This document shows, piece by piece, positions 49,592 to 58,734 of a stretch of 64,000 nt of DNA. The notes below the pieces were generated by a model that was not told the DNA's origin, searched no databases, and was given only the letters and a program-made list of their open reading frames with translations. How positions within the stretch are numbered: the first letter of the stretch is position 1; the number at the start of each line of letters is the position of its first letter. Origin of the DNA: Stutzerimonas stutzeri RCH2 (GTDB taxonomy: Bacteria > Pseudomonadota > Gammaproteobacteria > Pseudomonadales > Pseudomonadaceae); NCBI RefSeq assembly GCF_000327065.1, contig NC_019936.1, positions 310,001-374,000 on the forward strand, given 5' to 3'. A program made the position numbers and the translations under genes.

Positions 49592-49612
49592 ACCGGGGCC
49601 TATAGCCCCGGT
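49592..49612 (+). terminator. Hairpin after the hemerythrin gene
   Basis: ACCGGGGC and GCCCCGGT form an 8-bp stem with a 5-base loop, 14 bases past the stop. Confidence 0.65.
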
Positions 49613-49797
49613 CTGCTCGACCATGGTCTGCCCCCGGACCACCTGCTTTGCTGACCTGCATCAAAACCGCCGCGTGGCTCCGCTGCGACCCTTGATGGCT
49701 CGATGGCATCATCTGGTGCATTCCCTCGACGCAACCCTTGCTCGTAACTGCATGGCGCGCAGTCCTAGTGGCGTGTGTCCAGCGTACAGGGGCGGGG

Positions 49798-52008
49798 ATG
49801 GAAGACGAGCTGAAGGCACTGCTGCAACGAGTCGGGCTCGGCCTCGACCAGATTCTGGTGCGCAAACGTTACCTGCAGTGGCAGGCCAGTGACGGGCTGC
49901 GTCTGAACCGCGCCGCGGCGGAGCTGGAATCTGCGCACCCGGCCTTCATCGAAAAACTCTACGAACACCTGAATGCTTTCGGTCAACCCTCCGCCATGCA
50001 GAACGATTGCGTCGGGATCGCACGGCTGAAGCAACGCCAGCTGGAGTATTACCGCCGCCTGTGGAGCGGCCCATACGAGCGTGATTATGTGCGCGACCGG
50101 TTGCTGGTCGGGCTGGTGCACCAGCGTGTCGGGGTCGATTTGGAGTGGTATCTGGGGGCGTACCGCCTCTACCTGTCGGAAATGCTCCGGACGCTGCTGG
50201 GAGACGGCGACCAGCATGCGCTTTACGACAGCCTGCTGAAGATCGTCTTCTTCGACATGATCCTCGCGATCGACACCTACAGCGCGGCGCAGCGACATGC
50301 GCTGGAGGACAGCGAGGCGCGACTGACCCGGGCACTGCGCGGCTCCGAGGATGGTATCTGGGAGTGGGATGTCGAGCGCGATCAGCTGCACCTCTCCGAA
50401 CGCTGGACCGCCATGCTGGGGATGCCGATGCAGGCCGGCTATTGCAGCCGCGGCTGGTTCGAGCGTGTGCACCCGGACGACCTGCCCGGGCTGCGCGAAG
50501 CGATCGCTGCTCACCTCAACGGGCACTCCCCTTCGCTGGCGCATGAATACCGCGTGCGCATGGAGACCGGTGAGTATCTCTGGGTGTTGGTGCGAGGGGT
50601 AGCCGAACGTTGTGAGCAGGGCACGCTGCGCATGGCAGGTTCGCAGACCGATATCAGTGCACGCAAGGCGGCGGAGGAGTGCCTGCGCCATGCTGCAAGG
50701 CATGATGCGCTCACAGGTCTGGCCAACCGCCTGCATCTCGATGAGCTGCTCAAGGAGGTGCAGCAGCGCCCGTATGGTCGAGCGGCTGCCTTGCTCTTCA
50801 TTGACCTGGACCGCTTCAAGCTGATCAACGACAGCCTCGGCCATGGCGCTGGCGATCAGGTGTTGGTCGAAGTCGCGCAGCGGCTGTTGCACTGCCTGCG
50901 CCCCGGCGATCATCTGGCGCGCTTCGGGGGTGACGAGTTCGTTGCGTTGCTCGGTGATCTGGCCTGCGAAGCCGATGCCGAGCGCGTGGCGCAGCGGATG
51001 CTGGTCGCACTGCGCGAGCCGTTGCAGCTTGGTGAACGCACGCTGTCGGTCAGCGCCAGCATCGGCATCGCTCCCCTGCAGCGCGACGGACAGGCGCTGA
51101 ACGTGCTGCAGGCAGCGGACCTTGCGCTGTATCGCGCGAAAAGCGCCGGCAAGGACCAATTCGCGCTGTTCTGCGATGGCCTGCATTCCAAGGCCGCACG
51201 CCAGCTGGAGCTGGAAAGTGCGCTTGCGCAAGCGCTGACGCGCCGGGAATTCACGCTGCATTACCAGCCGATCTGCCGCGTCGAGCAGGGCCAGCCCTAT
51301 CTGCTCGGCGTTGAGGCGCTGCTGCGCTGGCGCTTCGAGGACAAGCCGGTTGCGCCGATGGAGTTCATCCCGGTCCTGGAGGAGTCGCGCGAGATCGTCC
51401 GGGTCGGCGAATGGGTGCTGCGTGAAGCCTGTCGCCAGGTCCGGCGTTGGCAGCAGGCAGGGCAGACGCAGCTCTACTGCGCGGTGAATCTGTCGATCCG
51501 TCAGTTGCAGCAGGTCGACTTTGCCGAGCTGCTGGCGCGGGTGTTGCGTGAAACCGGGCTGCCGCCGCAAAGCTTGCTGCTGGAGATCACCGAGACACTG
51601 CTGATGCATGACAGCGAGATGATGCTCAACTGCCTGCACGAAGTCGCTGCGCTGGGGGTGCGTCTGGCGCTGGACGACTTCGGCACGGGCTACTGCTCGC
51701 TCGGGTACCTGAAGCGCTACCCGCTGCATGTGCTCAAGGTCGATCGCAGCTTTATCGCGGCAGCCCCGGATGACGCCGATTCGGTGGCGATCAGCGGCGC
51801 CATCATCGGGTTGGGGCAAAGCCTCGGCTTGGCAGTGGTCGCCGAAGGGGTTGAGCGACCCGAACAGATCGAGTTTCTCGTCGCGCAGGGTTGCCGGGCA
51901 GTTCAAGGCTACTGGTTCAGCCCGCCGCGGCCGGCCCCCGAGCTGCAGGCGCTGTTCGATGGAACGCGCCGAGCCGACGGACTATGGGGCTTGCAGCAGC
52001 TCCGGTAG
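49798..52008 (+). CDS. Globin-coupled GGDEF/EAL cyclic-di-GMP enzyme
   Basis: A 736-residue soluble protein from the ATG at 49798 behind GGGGCGGGG. Domains in order: globin-sensor (residues about 15-160, candidate proximal heme ligand H108 in VGLVHQRVGVDLEWYLGAY), PAS (about 185-300), GGDEF (about 310-470; FGGDEF with the inhibitory RPGD site five residues before it) and EAL (about 485-725; GVEALLRW and DDFGTGYCSL). Both catalytic motifs are intact, so it could make and degrade cyclic-di-GMP. Heme-bound oxygen probably sets the balance. Confidence 0.9.
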   Translation: MEDELKALLQRVGLGLDQILVRKRYLQWQASDGLRLNRAAAELESAHPAFIEKLYEHLNAFGQPSAMQNDCVGIARLKQRQLEYYRRLWSGPYERDYVRDRLLVGLVHQRVGVDLEWYLGAYRLYLSEMLRTLLGDGDQHALYDSLLKIVFFDMILAIDTYSAAQRHALEDSEARLTRALRGSEDGIWEWDVERDQLHLSERWTAMLGMPMQAGYCSRGWFERVHPDDLPGLREAIAAHLNGHSPSLAHEYRVRMETGEYLWVLVRGVAERCEQGTLRMAGSQTDISARKAAEECLRHAARHDALTGLANRLHLDELLKEVQQRPYGRAAALLFIDLDRFKLINDSLGHGAGDQVLVEVAQRLLHCLRPGDHLARFGGDEFVALLGDLACEADAERVAQRMLVALREPLQLGERTLSVSASIGIAPLQRDGQALNVLQAADLALYRAKSAGKDQFALFCDGLHSKAARQLELESALAQALTRREFTLHYQPICRVEQGQPYLLGVEALLRWRFEDKPVAPMEFIPVLEESREIVRVGEWVLREACRQVRRWQQAGQTQLYCAVNLSIRQLQQVDFAELLARVLRETGLPPQSLLLEITETLLMHDSEMMLNCLHEVAALGVRLALDDFGTGYCSLGYLKRYPLHVLKVDRSFIAAAPDDADSVAISGAIIGLGQSLGLAVVAEGVERPEQIEFLVAQGCRAVQGYWFSPPRPAPELQALFDGTRRADGLWGLQQLR

Positions 52009-52171
52009 CAGTCAATCGATTGCACTGGTCCTCAGGATGACAGGCGCCGGATGCCGCCCGCAATCGGGCAGGCAGGGGCACTCTTGCGCCTCGAAGCGGT
52101 CAACCTTCTGTGAATCTGACGATTCAAGAATTCTCCGGCTATCCGTCGGACCACCCTGAAGGAGGTTAACC

Positions 52172-52501
52172 ATGCGTCTTACCTATCTGCTGCCCCCCGT
52201 ACTCGGACTCTTGCTGGTCGGTTGCGGCCCAGACGAAGACCGCGAGCGTGAGCCGACTCCGCCGCCAGCCACTACCGAGCAGCCTGCCGCACCTTCCACC
52301 GATACCACCACACCACCTGCAGGCACTGGCACCGGTACCGGAACTGCTCCGAGCACCGGAACGGGTACCGGCACTGGCACTTCTGGCGGCATGGCCACTC
52401 CGCCCGCTGACAACGGCAGCGGCCTGGGCACCGAATCCGGTTCGGGCACTGCGCCCAGCACTGGTACGGGCACCGGCACTGGCACCGGCACTTCGCAGTA
52501 A
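52172..52501 (+). CDS. Gly-Thr-repeat lipoprotein
   Basis: A 109-residue protein with a lipoprotein signal ending in LVGC (Cys18). The mature part is low in complexity: an acidic start (GPDEDRERE), a Pro/Thr-rich stretch and several Gly-Thr dipeptide blocks (GTGTGTAPSTGTG). The DNA under it is a mix of ACC-GGT/GGC-ACT repeats, so length may vary between strains. AAGGAGG precedes the start. Extended, unstructured shape at the cell envelope is expected; function unknown. A second small lipoprotein gene follows 63 bases later. Confidence 0.7.
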   Translation: MRLTYLLPPVLGLLLVGCGPDEDREREPTPPPATTEQPAAPSTDTTTPPAGTGTGTGTAPSTGTGTGTGTSGGMATPPADNGSGLGTESGSGTAPSTGTGTGTGTGTSQ

Positions 52502-52564
52502 GCGCCGGTACCACCTGACCCAGGCACCTTGCGCATCGCGAGGTGCCTCCCGCAGGAGAAAGCA

Positions 52565-52747
52565 ATGAAGTGGAATTATCTATTGGCCGGCGCCCTGAGC
52601 GCGCTTGCCATTGCGGGTTGTTCACCGGACGAAGAAGAGTCGGCGCTGGACAACAACACCCGCAACCAGCAGGAATATCAGAACACCGCGACCGATCCCG
52701 CAGGGCCGCGGGAGATCTCGCCGCCGTCCAACCGGACCAACGAATAA
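52565..52747 (+). CDS. Small acidic lipoprotein
   Basis: A 60-residue protein with a lipoprotein signal ending in IAGC (Cys19) and a hydrophilic, Asn/Pro-rich mature part (DNNTRNQQEYQNTATD). GCAGGAGAAAGC precedes the ATG at 52565. It is likely in an operon with the Gly-Thr lipoprotein. No family recognised. Confidence 0.65.
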   Translation: MKWNYLLAGALSALAIAGCSPDEEESALDNNTRNQQEYQNTATDPAGPREISPPSNRTNE

Positions 52748-52767
52748 GCGAAGTGCTGCTGCGCTGG

Positions 52768-53952
52768 CTAGACGTACTGTCCGGCGGCGTAGCCAGACGC
52801 CCAGGCCCACTGGAAGTTGAAGCCGCCCAGGTGGCCGGTGACATCGAGGACTTCACCGACGAAATACAGTCCCGCGGATTTCTGCGATTCCATGGTCTTC
52901 GACGACACTTCCCGCGTGTCCACTCCTCCCAGCGTCACCTCCGCGGTGCGATAGCCTTCGGTGCCAGCCGGAACCAGCTGCCAGTCCGCGAGTTTCGCGG
53001 CGATCGCTTCCAGTTCACTGGGTACGTATTGCTTGAGCGGCTTGGAGTCGAACCAGTGCTCGCACAGCAGGCCGGCCATCTTGCGGGTGAAGACGTCACC
53101 CAGCACGGTTTTCAGCTCAGCGTTGGGGCGTTCCTGTTTCTGCGCTGATAGCCACTCGTTCAGGTCCAGATGGGGCAGCAGGTTGATATGCACCACGTCG
53201 CCTGGTTGCCAGTAGGAAGATATCTGCAGGATCGCCGGCCCAGACAGGCCGCGATGGGTGAACAGGATGTTCTCGCGAAAGCTCTGCCCGTTGCAGCTGA
53301 CCAGGCAATCTTCTACCGATGTGCCGGATAGCTCGGTGCAGATGGTCTTGAGCTGTGGCTCGGTGATGGTGAACGGCACCAGCCCGGCCCGTGTCGGCAA
53401 CACGCTATGGCCGAACTGCCGGGCAATCTGGTAGCCAGCGCCGCTGGCGCCGAGGGTGGGAATCGACAGCCCGCCGGTGGCGATCACCAACGACTGGCAG
53501 CGCACCGCGCCTACGCCGGTGTTCAACTCGTACCCTTCGTCACGCTTGGCAATCGACTCGACCGCGGTATCCAGGCGCAGGTCGACGCCGGCCTGGGCGC
53601 ATTCGTCCAGCAGCATCTCGAGGATGTCGCTGGACTTGTTATCGCAGAACAGCTGGCCGAGCTTTTTTTCGTGATAGGCGACGCCATGGCGGCTGACCAT
53701 CTCGATGAAGTCCCACTGGGTGTAGCGCGCCAGCGCGGACTTGCAGAAGTGCGGGTTGCTGGAAAGGAAGTTCGCCGGTTCGGTGTATAGATTGGTGAAG
53801 TTGCAGCGCCCGCCGCCGGACATGAGGATCTTCTTGCCGGCTTTGTTGGCATGATCAAGCAGCAGCACCCGGCGTCCGCGCGCCGCGGCGGTGAAGGCAC
53901 ACATTAGCCCGGCCGCACCGGCGCCGATCACCACCACGTCAGTCTGCACCAC
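52768..53952 (-). CDS. HI0933/YhiN-family flavoprotein
   Basis: A 394-residue FAD-binding oxidoreductase starting at GTG behind GAGGTAAGC. The dinucleotide-binding motif VVVIGAGAAGLMCA is at the N-terminus, followed by GKKILMSGGGRCNFTN, a signature of the HI0933 family, and the C-terminal FAD-contact LYFVGEVLDVTGHLGGFNFQWA. The family's reaction is not established. The gene converges with the two lipoprotein genes (20-base gap) and is divergent from the binding-protein gene. Confidence 0.88.
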   Translation of the reverse strand: MVQTDVVVIGAGAAGLMCAFTAAARGRRVLLLDHANKAGKKILMSGGGRCNFTNLYTEPANFLSSNPHFCKSALARYTQWDFIEMVSRHGVAYHEKKLGQLFCDNKSSDILEMLLDECAQAGVDLRLDTAVESIAKRDEGYELNTGVGAVRCQSLVIATGGLSIPTLGASGAGYQIARQFGHSVLPTRAGLVPFTITEPQLKTICTELSGTSVEDCLVSCNGQSFRENILFTHRGLSGPAILQISSYWQPGDVVHINLLPHLDLNEWLSAQKQERPNAELKTVLGDVFTRKMAGLLCEHWFDSKPLKQYVPSELEAIAAKLADWQLVPAGTEGYRTAEVTLGGVDTREVSSKTMESQKSAGLYFVGEVLDVTGHLGGFNFQWAWASGYAAGQYV

Positions 53953-54090
53953 TGCTTACCTCGCGCAAAAGGCGCGATGGTACTCCTGCTGTTGGCTCGG
54001 TGCAGCCCGGCATCCGACGAGACGCTGACGCCGATTGGCGCACTTTGTGCTCTGATTGAAATTGATAGCACTTTGCCGGGGCAAGAGAAC

Positions 54091-54843
54091 TTGACAGGCT
54101 TGCGACGTTTGCTTGGGTTGATATTGCTGCTGGCAAGCGCTTCGCTGCCCGCCGAAGTGCTACGTCTGGCCGGTAATCTGTGGCCGCCTTATACGGACCG
54201 GAGCCTGCCCGGCGAGGGCTTATCCGTTGAACTCATCCGCACGGCGCTTGGCCGTGGCGGTTACCAGGTGGAATACATAGAGGTGCCCTGGGAGCGCGCC
54301 CTGCTCGGGCTTCGCAAAGGCAGCTACGACCTGGTCAACGGCTGGCCGGCGGTAAAACGCGTCGACTATTCCCTGAGTTCCCGTGCGTTTCTGATCAACC
54401 GGATGCGCTGGGTCCAGCGACGCGGGAGCGGCATTCGTTACGACGGGCTCGACAGCCTGACCGGCTATCTGCTCGTGCTTAGCAGGGGTTACACGTACAG
54501 CGATGAGCTGGACGCCGATACGCGCCTGCAGAAGGGCTATGCCGCCAACTTTGTCCAGGCGGCCACGATGGTACTTGCCGGACGTGCTGACCTGACCTTG
54601 GAGGACGAGCGCACTGCACTGTTTCACTTCGAGCGGGAGCTGGGGCATGAGCGGGATGCGCTGGCGTTCGTGCCGGGTGAGTTCAGGCGCGTGGAGCTGT
54701 CGTTGCTTGTGCGGCGCGACCATCCACGGGCGACCGATATCATCGCTACCTTCAACCGGGAAATTGCCGCCATGCTCGCTGATGGCAGCTACGCGGCGAT
54801 CTTTGTCCGCCACGCACTGCCGGTACCGGATGGGTTGCCTTAG
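54091..54843 (+). CDS. Periplasmic amino-acid-binding-like protein
   Basis: A family 3 solute-binding-like protein. I place the start at the TTG at 54091, behind GGGGCAAGAGAAC, giving 250 residues with a signal peptide (LTGLRRLLGLILLLASASLPAE). An ATG at 53977 would add 38 residues that spoil the signal. The mature protein has LRLAGNLWPPYTD, the usual ligand-site strand, and GLRKGSYDLVNGWPAVKRV. No permease or ATPase lies beside it, so it may be a stand-alone sensor-type protein. Its end overlaps the convergent yccS-like gene by 4 bases. Confidence 0.72.
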   Translation: MTGLRRLLGLILLLASASLPAEVLRLAGNLWPPYTDRSLPGEGLSVELIRTALGRGGYQVEYIEVPWERALLGLRKGSYDLVNGWPAVKRVDYSLSSRAFLINRMRWVQRRGSGIRYDGLDSLTGYLLVLSRGYTYSDELDADTRLQKGYAANFVQAATMVLAGRADLTLEDERTALFHFERELGHERDALAFVPGEFRRVELSLLVRRDHPRATDIIATFNREIAAMLADGSYAAIFVRHALPVPDGLP

Positions 54844-57038
54844 CGCTGATCCTGGCCCTGACCCGCTGGCTGCTGCTTGAGCAGGTGCACGGCCATGCTG
54901 CGCAGCGGCGCGAGCTGGCGGCAGATCAATCCCAGCTGGGTCTGCACTAGGCGATGGGCATCATCCATCTCGTCCGGGGTCTGTTCCAGTTGCTGCGCCA
55001 GCGCCTCCTCCTCCTCGCTGTAGATGGCAATGGGCCGGTTCTGTGCCAGCGCGGCGGCGAGATCGTCGAGGCTCGCCGCCAGCTGCTGCGCGGCGCTTTC
55101 CAGCAGCGCGTCGCGCGCGTCGTCCGGCAGGCTCTCGCGATGGGCGCCGAGACCGGAGAGGTAGTTGAGCAGGGTGTGGGAAAGAATCAGGAAGCGAAAG
55201 CCGGTTTCGGCATCCTTACGAAAGTGTCCCGGTTCGAGCAGCATGTTGGACAGGGTGGTGGATAACGCCGCGTCGGCGTTATGGGCGTTACGCCGCGCCA
55301 GCCGGTAGGCCAGGTCGTCGCGCTTGCCGCTGTCGTACTGGCGCATGATCTGGCGCAGGTAATCGCTGTTGCAGCTGAGCGTGTTGGCGACCACCTGATT
55401 CAGGCGTCGCCCTTGCCAGTCCGGCAGAATGAGGAACACCGCAGCCGCGGCGATCAGGCTACCGAGCAGCGTATCGAACAGGCGCGGCCAGATCAGCCCG
55501 TAACCGTCGCCGACCTGGTTGAAGCAGAACAGCACCATCAGCGTGATGGCCGCGGTGGCCAGGGTGTAGCGCGTGCTGCGGGTGGCGAAGAACACCACGC
55601 CGGCGACCACCGCGAACAATGCCTGGATCGGCTGGCTGGGAAACAGATCGAACAGCGCCCACCCGGCGACGAGTCCCAGCACGGTGCCGCTGATGCGTTG
55701 TACCAGCTTGATGCGGGTGGCGCCGTAGTTGGGCTGGCAGACGAATACCGTGGTCAGCAGCACCCAATAGCCCTGTTCCGGATGGATGGCATGCAGCACG
55801 GCGTAGCCGGTGATCAGGGCAATCGTCATGCGCAGGGCATGACGGAACAGCAGCGAGGTGGGGGTCAGCTGCAGGCGAATGCGATTGAACGCTTCGCGCA
55901 GGGTTTGCGGTTGGCGATCCAGCAGGCTGTTGTCCTGCTCACCTTCCAGGGTGCCAGGGTCACTGGCGCTGGCGAGCTGGCGCTGCAGCGTGGAAAGGTT
56001 GCCCGACAGTGCGCGCAGTGATCGCAGCAGGCCACGCCAGGCCGGGTTGTTCTGCTCGCGCAGGTGTTCCAGCGACGCCTGCAGGTCCTCCAGCGCCTGT
56101 CCATTGGCTTCGCTGTAACGAAACGCCTGGCGCAGCTGGATGGTTTCACCGAGCTCGGCGCAGGCGCTGGCCTGCAGGCGCAACAGGCGCTGACAGCGAA
56201 ACAGTACATCGCTGTGGAAGAAGGCTTCGGCCAGTGCCTGATAGGGGTAATGCGACGAGCTGACCCGCTCATGCAGATCCTGGGCGAGGAAATACAGTTT
56301 GAGGTAGTGATTGATCTTGCCTCCGGCCCGTCCATTGCCGAGGCGGTGCAGCAGCGTCTCCTTGGCCGCGTTCAGCGCGTTGACGACCCGGCCGTTCTGT
56401 TGTGCCAGTTCGAGGCGCCGCTGTTCCACGTCCAGCTGGCGCACCGGTTCGAACAGCGCAGCCTTGTAACGGAAATACAGTCCCAGCTCGCGGTACAGCC
56501 GCGCCAGGCTCTGCTGCACCGGTTGGTGGGCGAACAGCGCGTTCCAGCACACCGAGAGCAGGCCGTACCAGGCGGCGCCAGCCACCAGCAGCAGCGGGTC
56601 GCGCCAGAAGTGTTGCAGTTCACCGTTGCGCTGGTCGGCAGCGATCATGCTGTAGATGGCGAGAATCAGGGTTGCCTGGGCGATCGCCCCGTAGCGTTCG
56701 CCCAGCGCACCGAGCATCACCAGTGCAAAGGTGGAAACTGCCAGTCCCGCGACGAACAGCCAGGGATAGGGAAACAGCAGCTCGACGGCCACGGCCGCGA
56801 TGCTGAAGCACAGCAGGGTGACCAGCAGTGCATTCAGCCGGCCCAGCCAGCTGTCATCGGTTTCCGCCAGCGCGCTGGCGATGATGCCGAGGAACAGCGG
56901 GATGATCAGCGTCGGCTGGCCGAGGTACCAACTCAGCCCCATGCTGCCAGCCATGGCGATAAGCACGCGCAGGCTGTAGCCGAACTTCTCCAGCGCCCAG
57001 AGGCGACGCAGGGATTGGCTGAGCGAGGGTTGCGGCAT
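54840..57038 (-). CDS. YccS/FUSC-family inner-membrane protein
   Basis: A 732-residue membrane protein with two blocks of hydrophobic helices (about residues 20-160 and 400-535), each followed by a cytoplasmic helical region. The plan, length and segments such as FGYSLRVLIAMAGSM and HPEQGYWVLLTTVFVCQPNYGATR match the YccS branch of the FUSC family. Related proteins are aromatic-acid efflux subunits, but the YccS substrate is unknown. It lies downstream of dbpA on the same strand with 135 bases between. Confidence 0.87.
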   Translation of the reverse strand: MPQPSLSQSLRRLWALEKFGYSLRVLIAMAGSMGLSWYLGQPTLIIPLFLGIIASALAETDDSWLGRLNALLVTLLCFSIAAVAVELLFPYPWLFVAGLAVSTFALVMLGALGERYGAIAQATLILAIYSMIAADQRNGELQHFWRDPLLLVAGAAWYGLLSVCWNALFAHQPVQQSLARLYRELGLYFRYKAALFEPVRQLDVEQRRLELAQQNGRVVNALNAAKETLLHRLGNGRAGGKINHYLKLYFLAQDLHERVSSSHYPYQALAEAFFHSDVLFRCQRLLRLQASACAELGETIQLRQAFRYSEANGQALEDLQASLEHLREQNNPAWRGLLRSLRALSGNLSTLQRQLASASDPGTLEGEQDNSLLDRQPQTLREAFNRIRLQLTPTSLLFRHALRMTIALITGYAVLHAIHPEQGYWVLLTTVFVCQPNYGATRIKLVQRISGTVLGLVAGWALFDLFPSQPIQALFAVVAGVVFFATRSTRYTLATAAITLMVLFCFNQVGDGYGLIWPRLFDTLLGSLIAAAAVFLILPDWQGRRLNQVVANTLSCNSDYLRQIMRQYDSGKRDDLAYRLARRNAHNADAALSTTLSNMLLEPGHFRKDAETGFRFLILSHTLLNYLSGLGAHRESLPDDARDALLESAAQQLAASLDDLAAALAQNRPIAIYSEEEEALAQQLEQTPDEMDDAHRLVQTQLGLICRQLAPLRSMAVHLLKQQPAGQGQDQR

Positions 57039-57173
57039 GAAGCGATCCGTTGGTGTAGGCCTGATAGGACGAAGCCACCGCGCACGCTGTCGCGGTTGGC
57101 TCGTGCGTTCAGCCAGCTGGTGCAGCGAACGCCGGCTGGCACCTGCGTTCGGCCGTTACCGGCTCCAGGCTTG

Positions 57174-58553
57174 TCAGAGCACGCGTACTTTCAGCGAGCG
57201 GCCCTTGATCTTACCTTCATTGAGGCGCTTGAGCGCCTGCTTGACCACACCGCGCTCGACGGCGACGAACGCCTGGAAATCGAAGATGGCGATCTTGCCG
57301 ACCTGGGTGCCGGGAATGCCGGCATCGCCCGTCAATGCCCCGAGGATGTCGCCTGGGCGCAGCTTGTCCTTGCGCCCGGCGCCGATGCACAGGGTAGCCA
57401 TCGGCGGCTGCAACGGCGCACCGCCCTTGGGCTTAAGGCCGTCCAGCGGCTGCCAGTTGAGCGGCGCCTGCTGCAGTTTTTCGATGGCCTGCGCGCGATG
57501 CGCTTCAGCCGGGGCGACCAGGCTCACGGCCAGGCCCTGATTGCCGGCGCGGCCCGTGCGGCCAACCCGGTGCACATGGATTTCCGCATCGCGCGCCAGC
57601 TCGACGTTGATCACCATGTCCAGCGCGTCGATATCCAGCCCGCGCGCCGCGACATCGGTCGCCACCAGCACCGACAGGCTGCGGTTGGCGAACATCGCCA
57701 GCACCTGGTCGCGGTCGCGTTGCTCGAGGTCGCCGTTCAGCGCCATGGCCGAGATGCCGTTGGCGCTCAGATGATCGACCAGCTCCTGGCATTGCTGCTT
57801 GGTGAAGCAGAAGGCCACGCAGCTTTCCGGACGGAAGCTGGCCAGCAGGCGCGTTACTGCCTCCATGCGCTGCTCAGGGTCGATTTCGTAGAAGCGCTGC
57901 TCGATCTGCGCATCATCGTGCAGCGCTTCGGCGCGCACCTGTTGCGGGTCGCGCATGAAACTCGCGGAAAGCTGTTTGATGCCGGCGGGGTAGGTAGCGG
58001 AAAACAGCAGGGTCTGCCGCCTGGCTGGCGTCTGGCCGATGATCTCGGCGATGGCGTCGTAGAAGCCCATGTCCAGCATGCGGTCGGCTTCATCGAGTAC
58101 CAGAGTGTTCAGCCCGTCGAGCTTCAACGTGCCCTTCTTCAGATGTTCCTGCACCCGGCCCGGCGTACCGACGATGACATGCGCGCCATGTTCGAGGGAG
58201 GCGATCTGCGGGCCGATCGATACGCCACCGCAAAGCGTGAGGATCTTGATATTGTCCGCCGCCCGCGCCAGACGGCGCAGCTCCTTGGCCACCTGGTCGG
58301 CCAGTTCGCGTGTCGGACACAGCACCAGCGCCTGGCAGCCGAAATAGCGTGGATTCAGCGGCTCGAGCAGGGCGATACCGAAGGCGGCCGTCTTGCCGCT
58401 ACCGGTCTTGGCCTGGGCGATCAGGTCGTGGCCTTTGAGCATGACCGGCAGGCTCTGCGCCTGAATCGGCGTCATCGCCGCGTAGCCGAGGGCGTCGAGG
58501 TTGGCCAGCATGGCGGCAGAAAGGGGCAGGGAAGAAAAGGCGGTACTGGGCAC
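57174..58553 (-). CDS. dbpA: ATP-dependent RNA helicase DbpA
   Basis: A DEAD-box helicase of 459 residues that acts in 50S ribosomal subunit assembly. It has motif I AQAKTGSGKTAAFG, DEAD ([14 protein letters not shown]), SAT (LLFSATYPAG) and HRVGRTGRAG. The C-terminal 75 residues (LRPGDILGALTGDAGI, VGKIAIFDFQAFVAVER, KIKGRSLKVRVL) form the RRM-like domain that binds hairpin 92 of 23S rRNA, which is diagnostic. It is the second DEAD-box gene in the window, clearly different from the RhlE type. Confidence 0.94.
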   Translation of the reverse strand: MPSTAFSSLPLSAAMLANLDALGYAAMTPIQAQSLPVMLKGHDLIAQAKTGSGKTAAFGIALLEPLNPRYFGCQALVLCPTRELADQVAKELRRLARAADNIKILTLCGGVSIGPQIASLEHGAHVIVGTPGRVQEHLKKGTLKLDGLNTLVLDEADRMLDMGFYDAIAEIIGQTPARRQTLLFSATYPAGIKQLSASFMRDPQQVRAEALHDDAQIEQRFYEIDPEQRMEAVTRLLASFRPESCVAFCFTKQQCQELVDHLSANGISAMALNGDLEQRDRDQVLAMFANRSLSVLVATDVAARGLDIDALDMVINVELARDAEIHVHRVGRTGRAGNQGLAVSLVAPAEAHRAQAIEKLQQAPLNWQPLDGLKPKGGAPLQPPMATLCIGAGRKDKLRPGDILGALTGDAGIPGTQVGKIAIFDFQAFVAVERGVVKQALKRLNEGKIKGRSLKVRVL

Positions 58554-58734
58554 GGGAGAGTCTTCAGACGGGAATCGGTCTGCAGTCTATCAGGCTGCCG
58601 GCGCATGCGCCGGTCACGCGGCTTCGGTGTGGCGATAGGCCGGCATCGTGAAACGTTTTGAAAGGCCGGCAGACGGAACCCCAGGCGGGGGTTCTGATCG
58701 AAAATTGTCCACTATCCGCCCCCAGGAGGTTGTT

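Noticed and set aside
49765..51906. A 713-codon minus-strand open frame opposite the GGDEF/EAL gene
   Set aside because: The plus-strand product has intact globin, PAS, GGDEF and EAL motifs; the mirror frame has none.
56064..58661. An 865-codon open frame on the plus strand
   Set aside because: It lies antisense to yccS-like and dbpA genes, whose products show clear domains. In GC-rich DNA such long mirror frames are common and its translation shows no family features.
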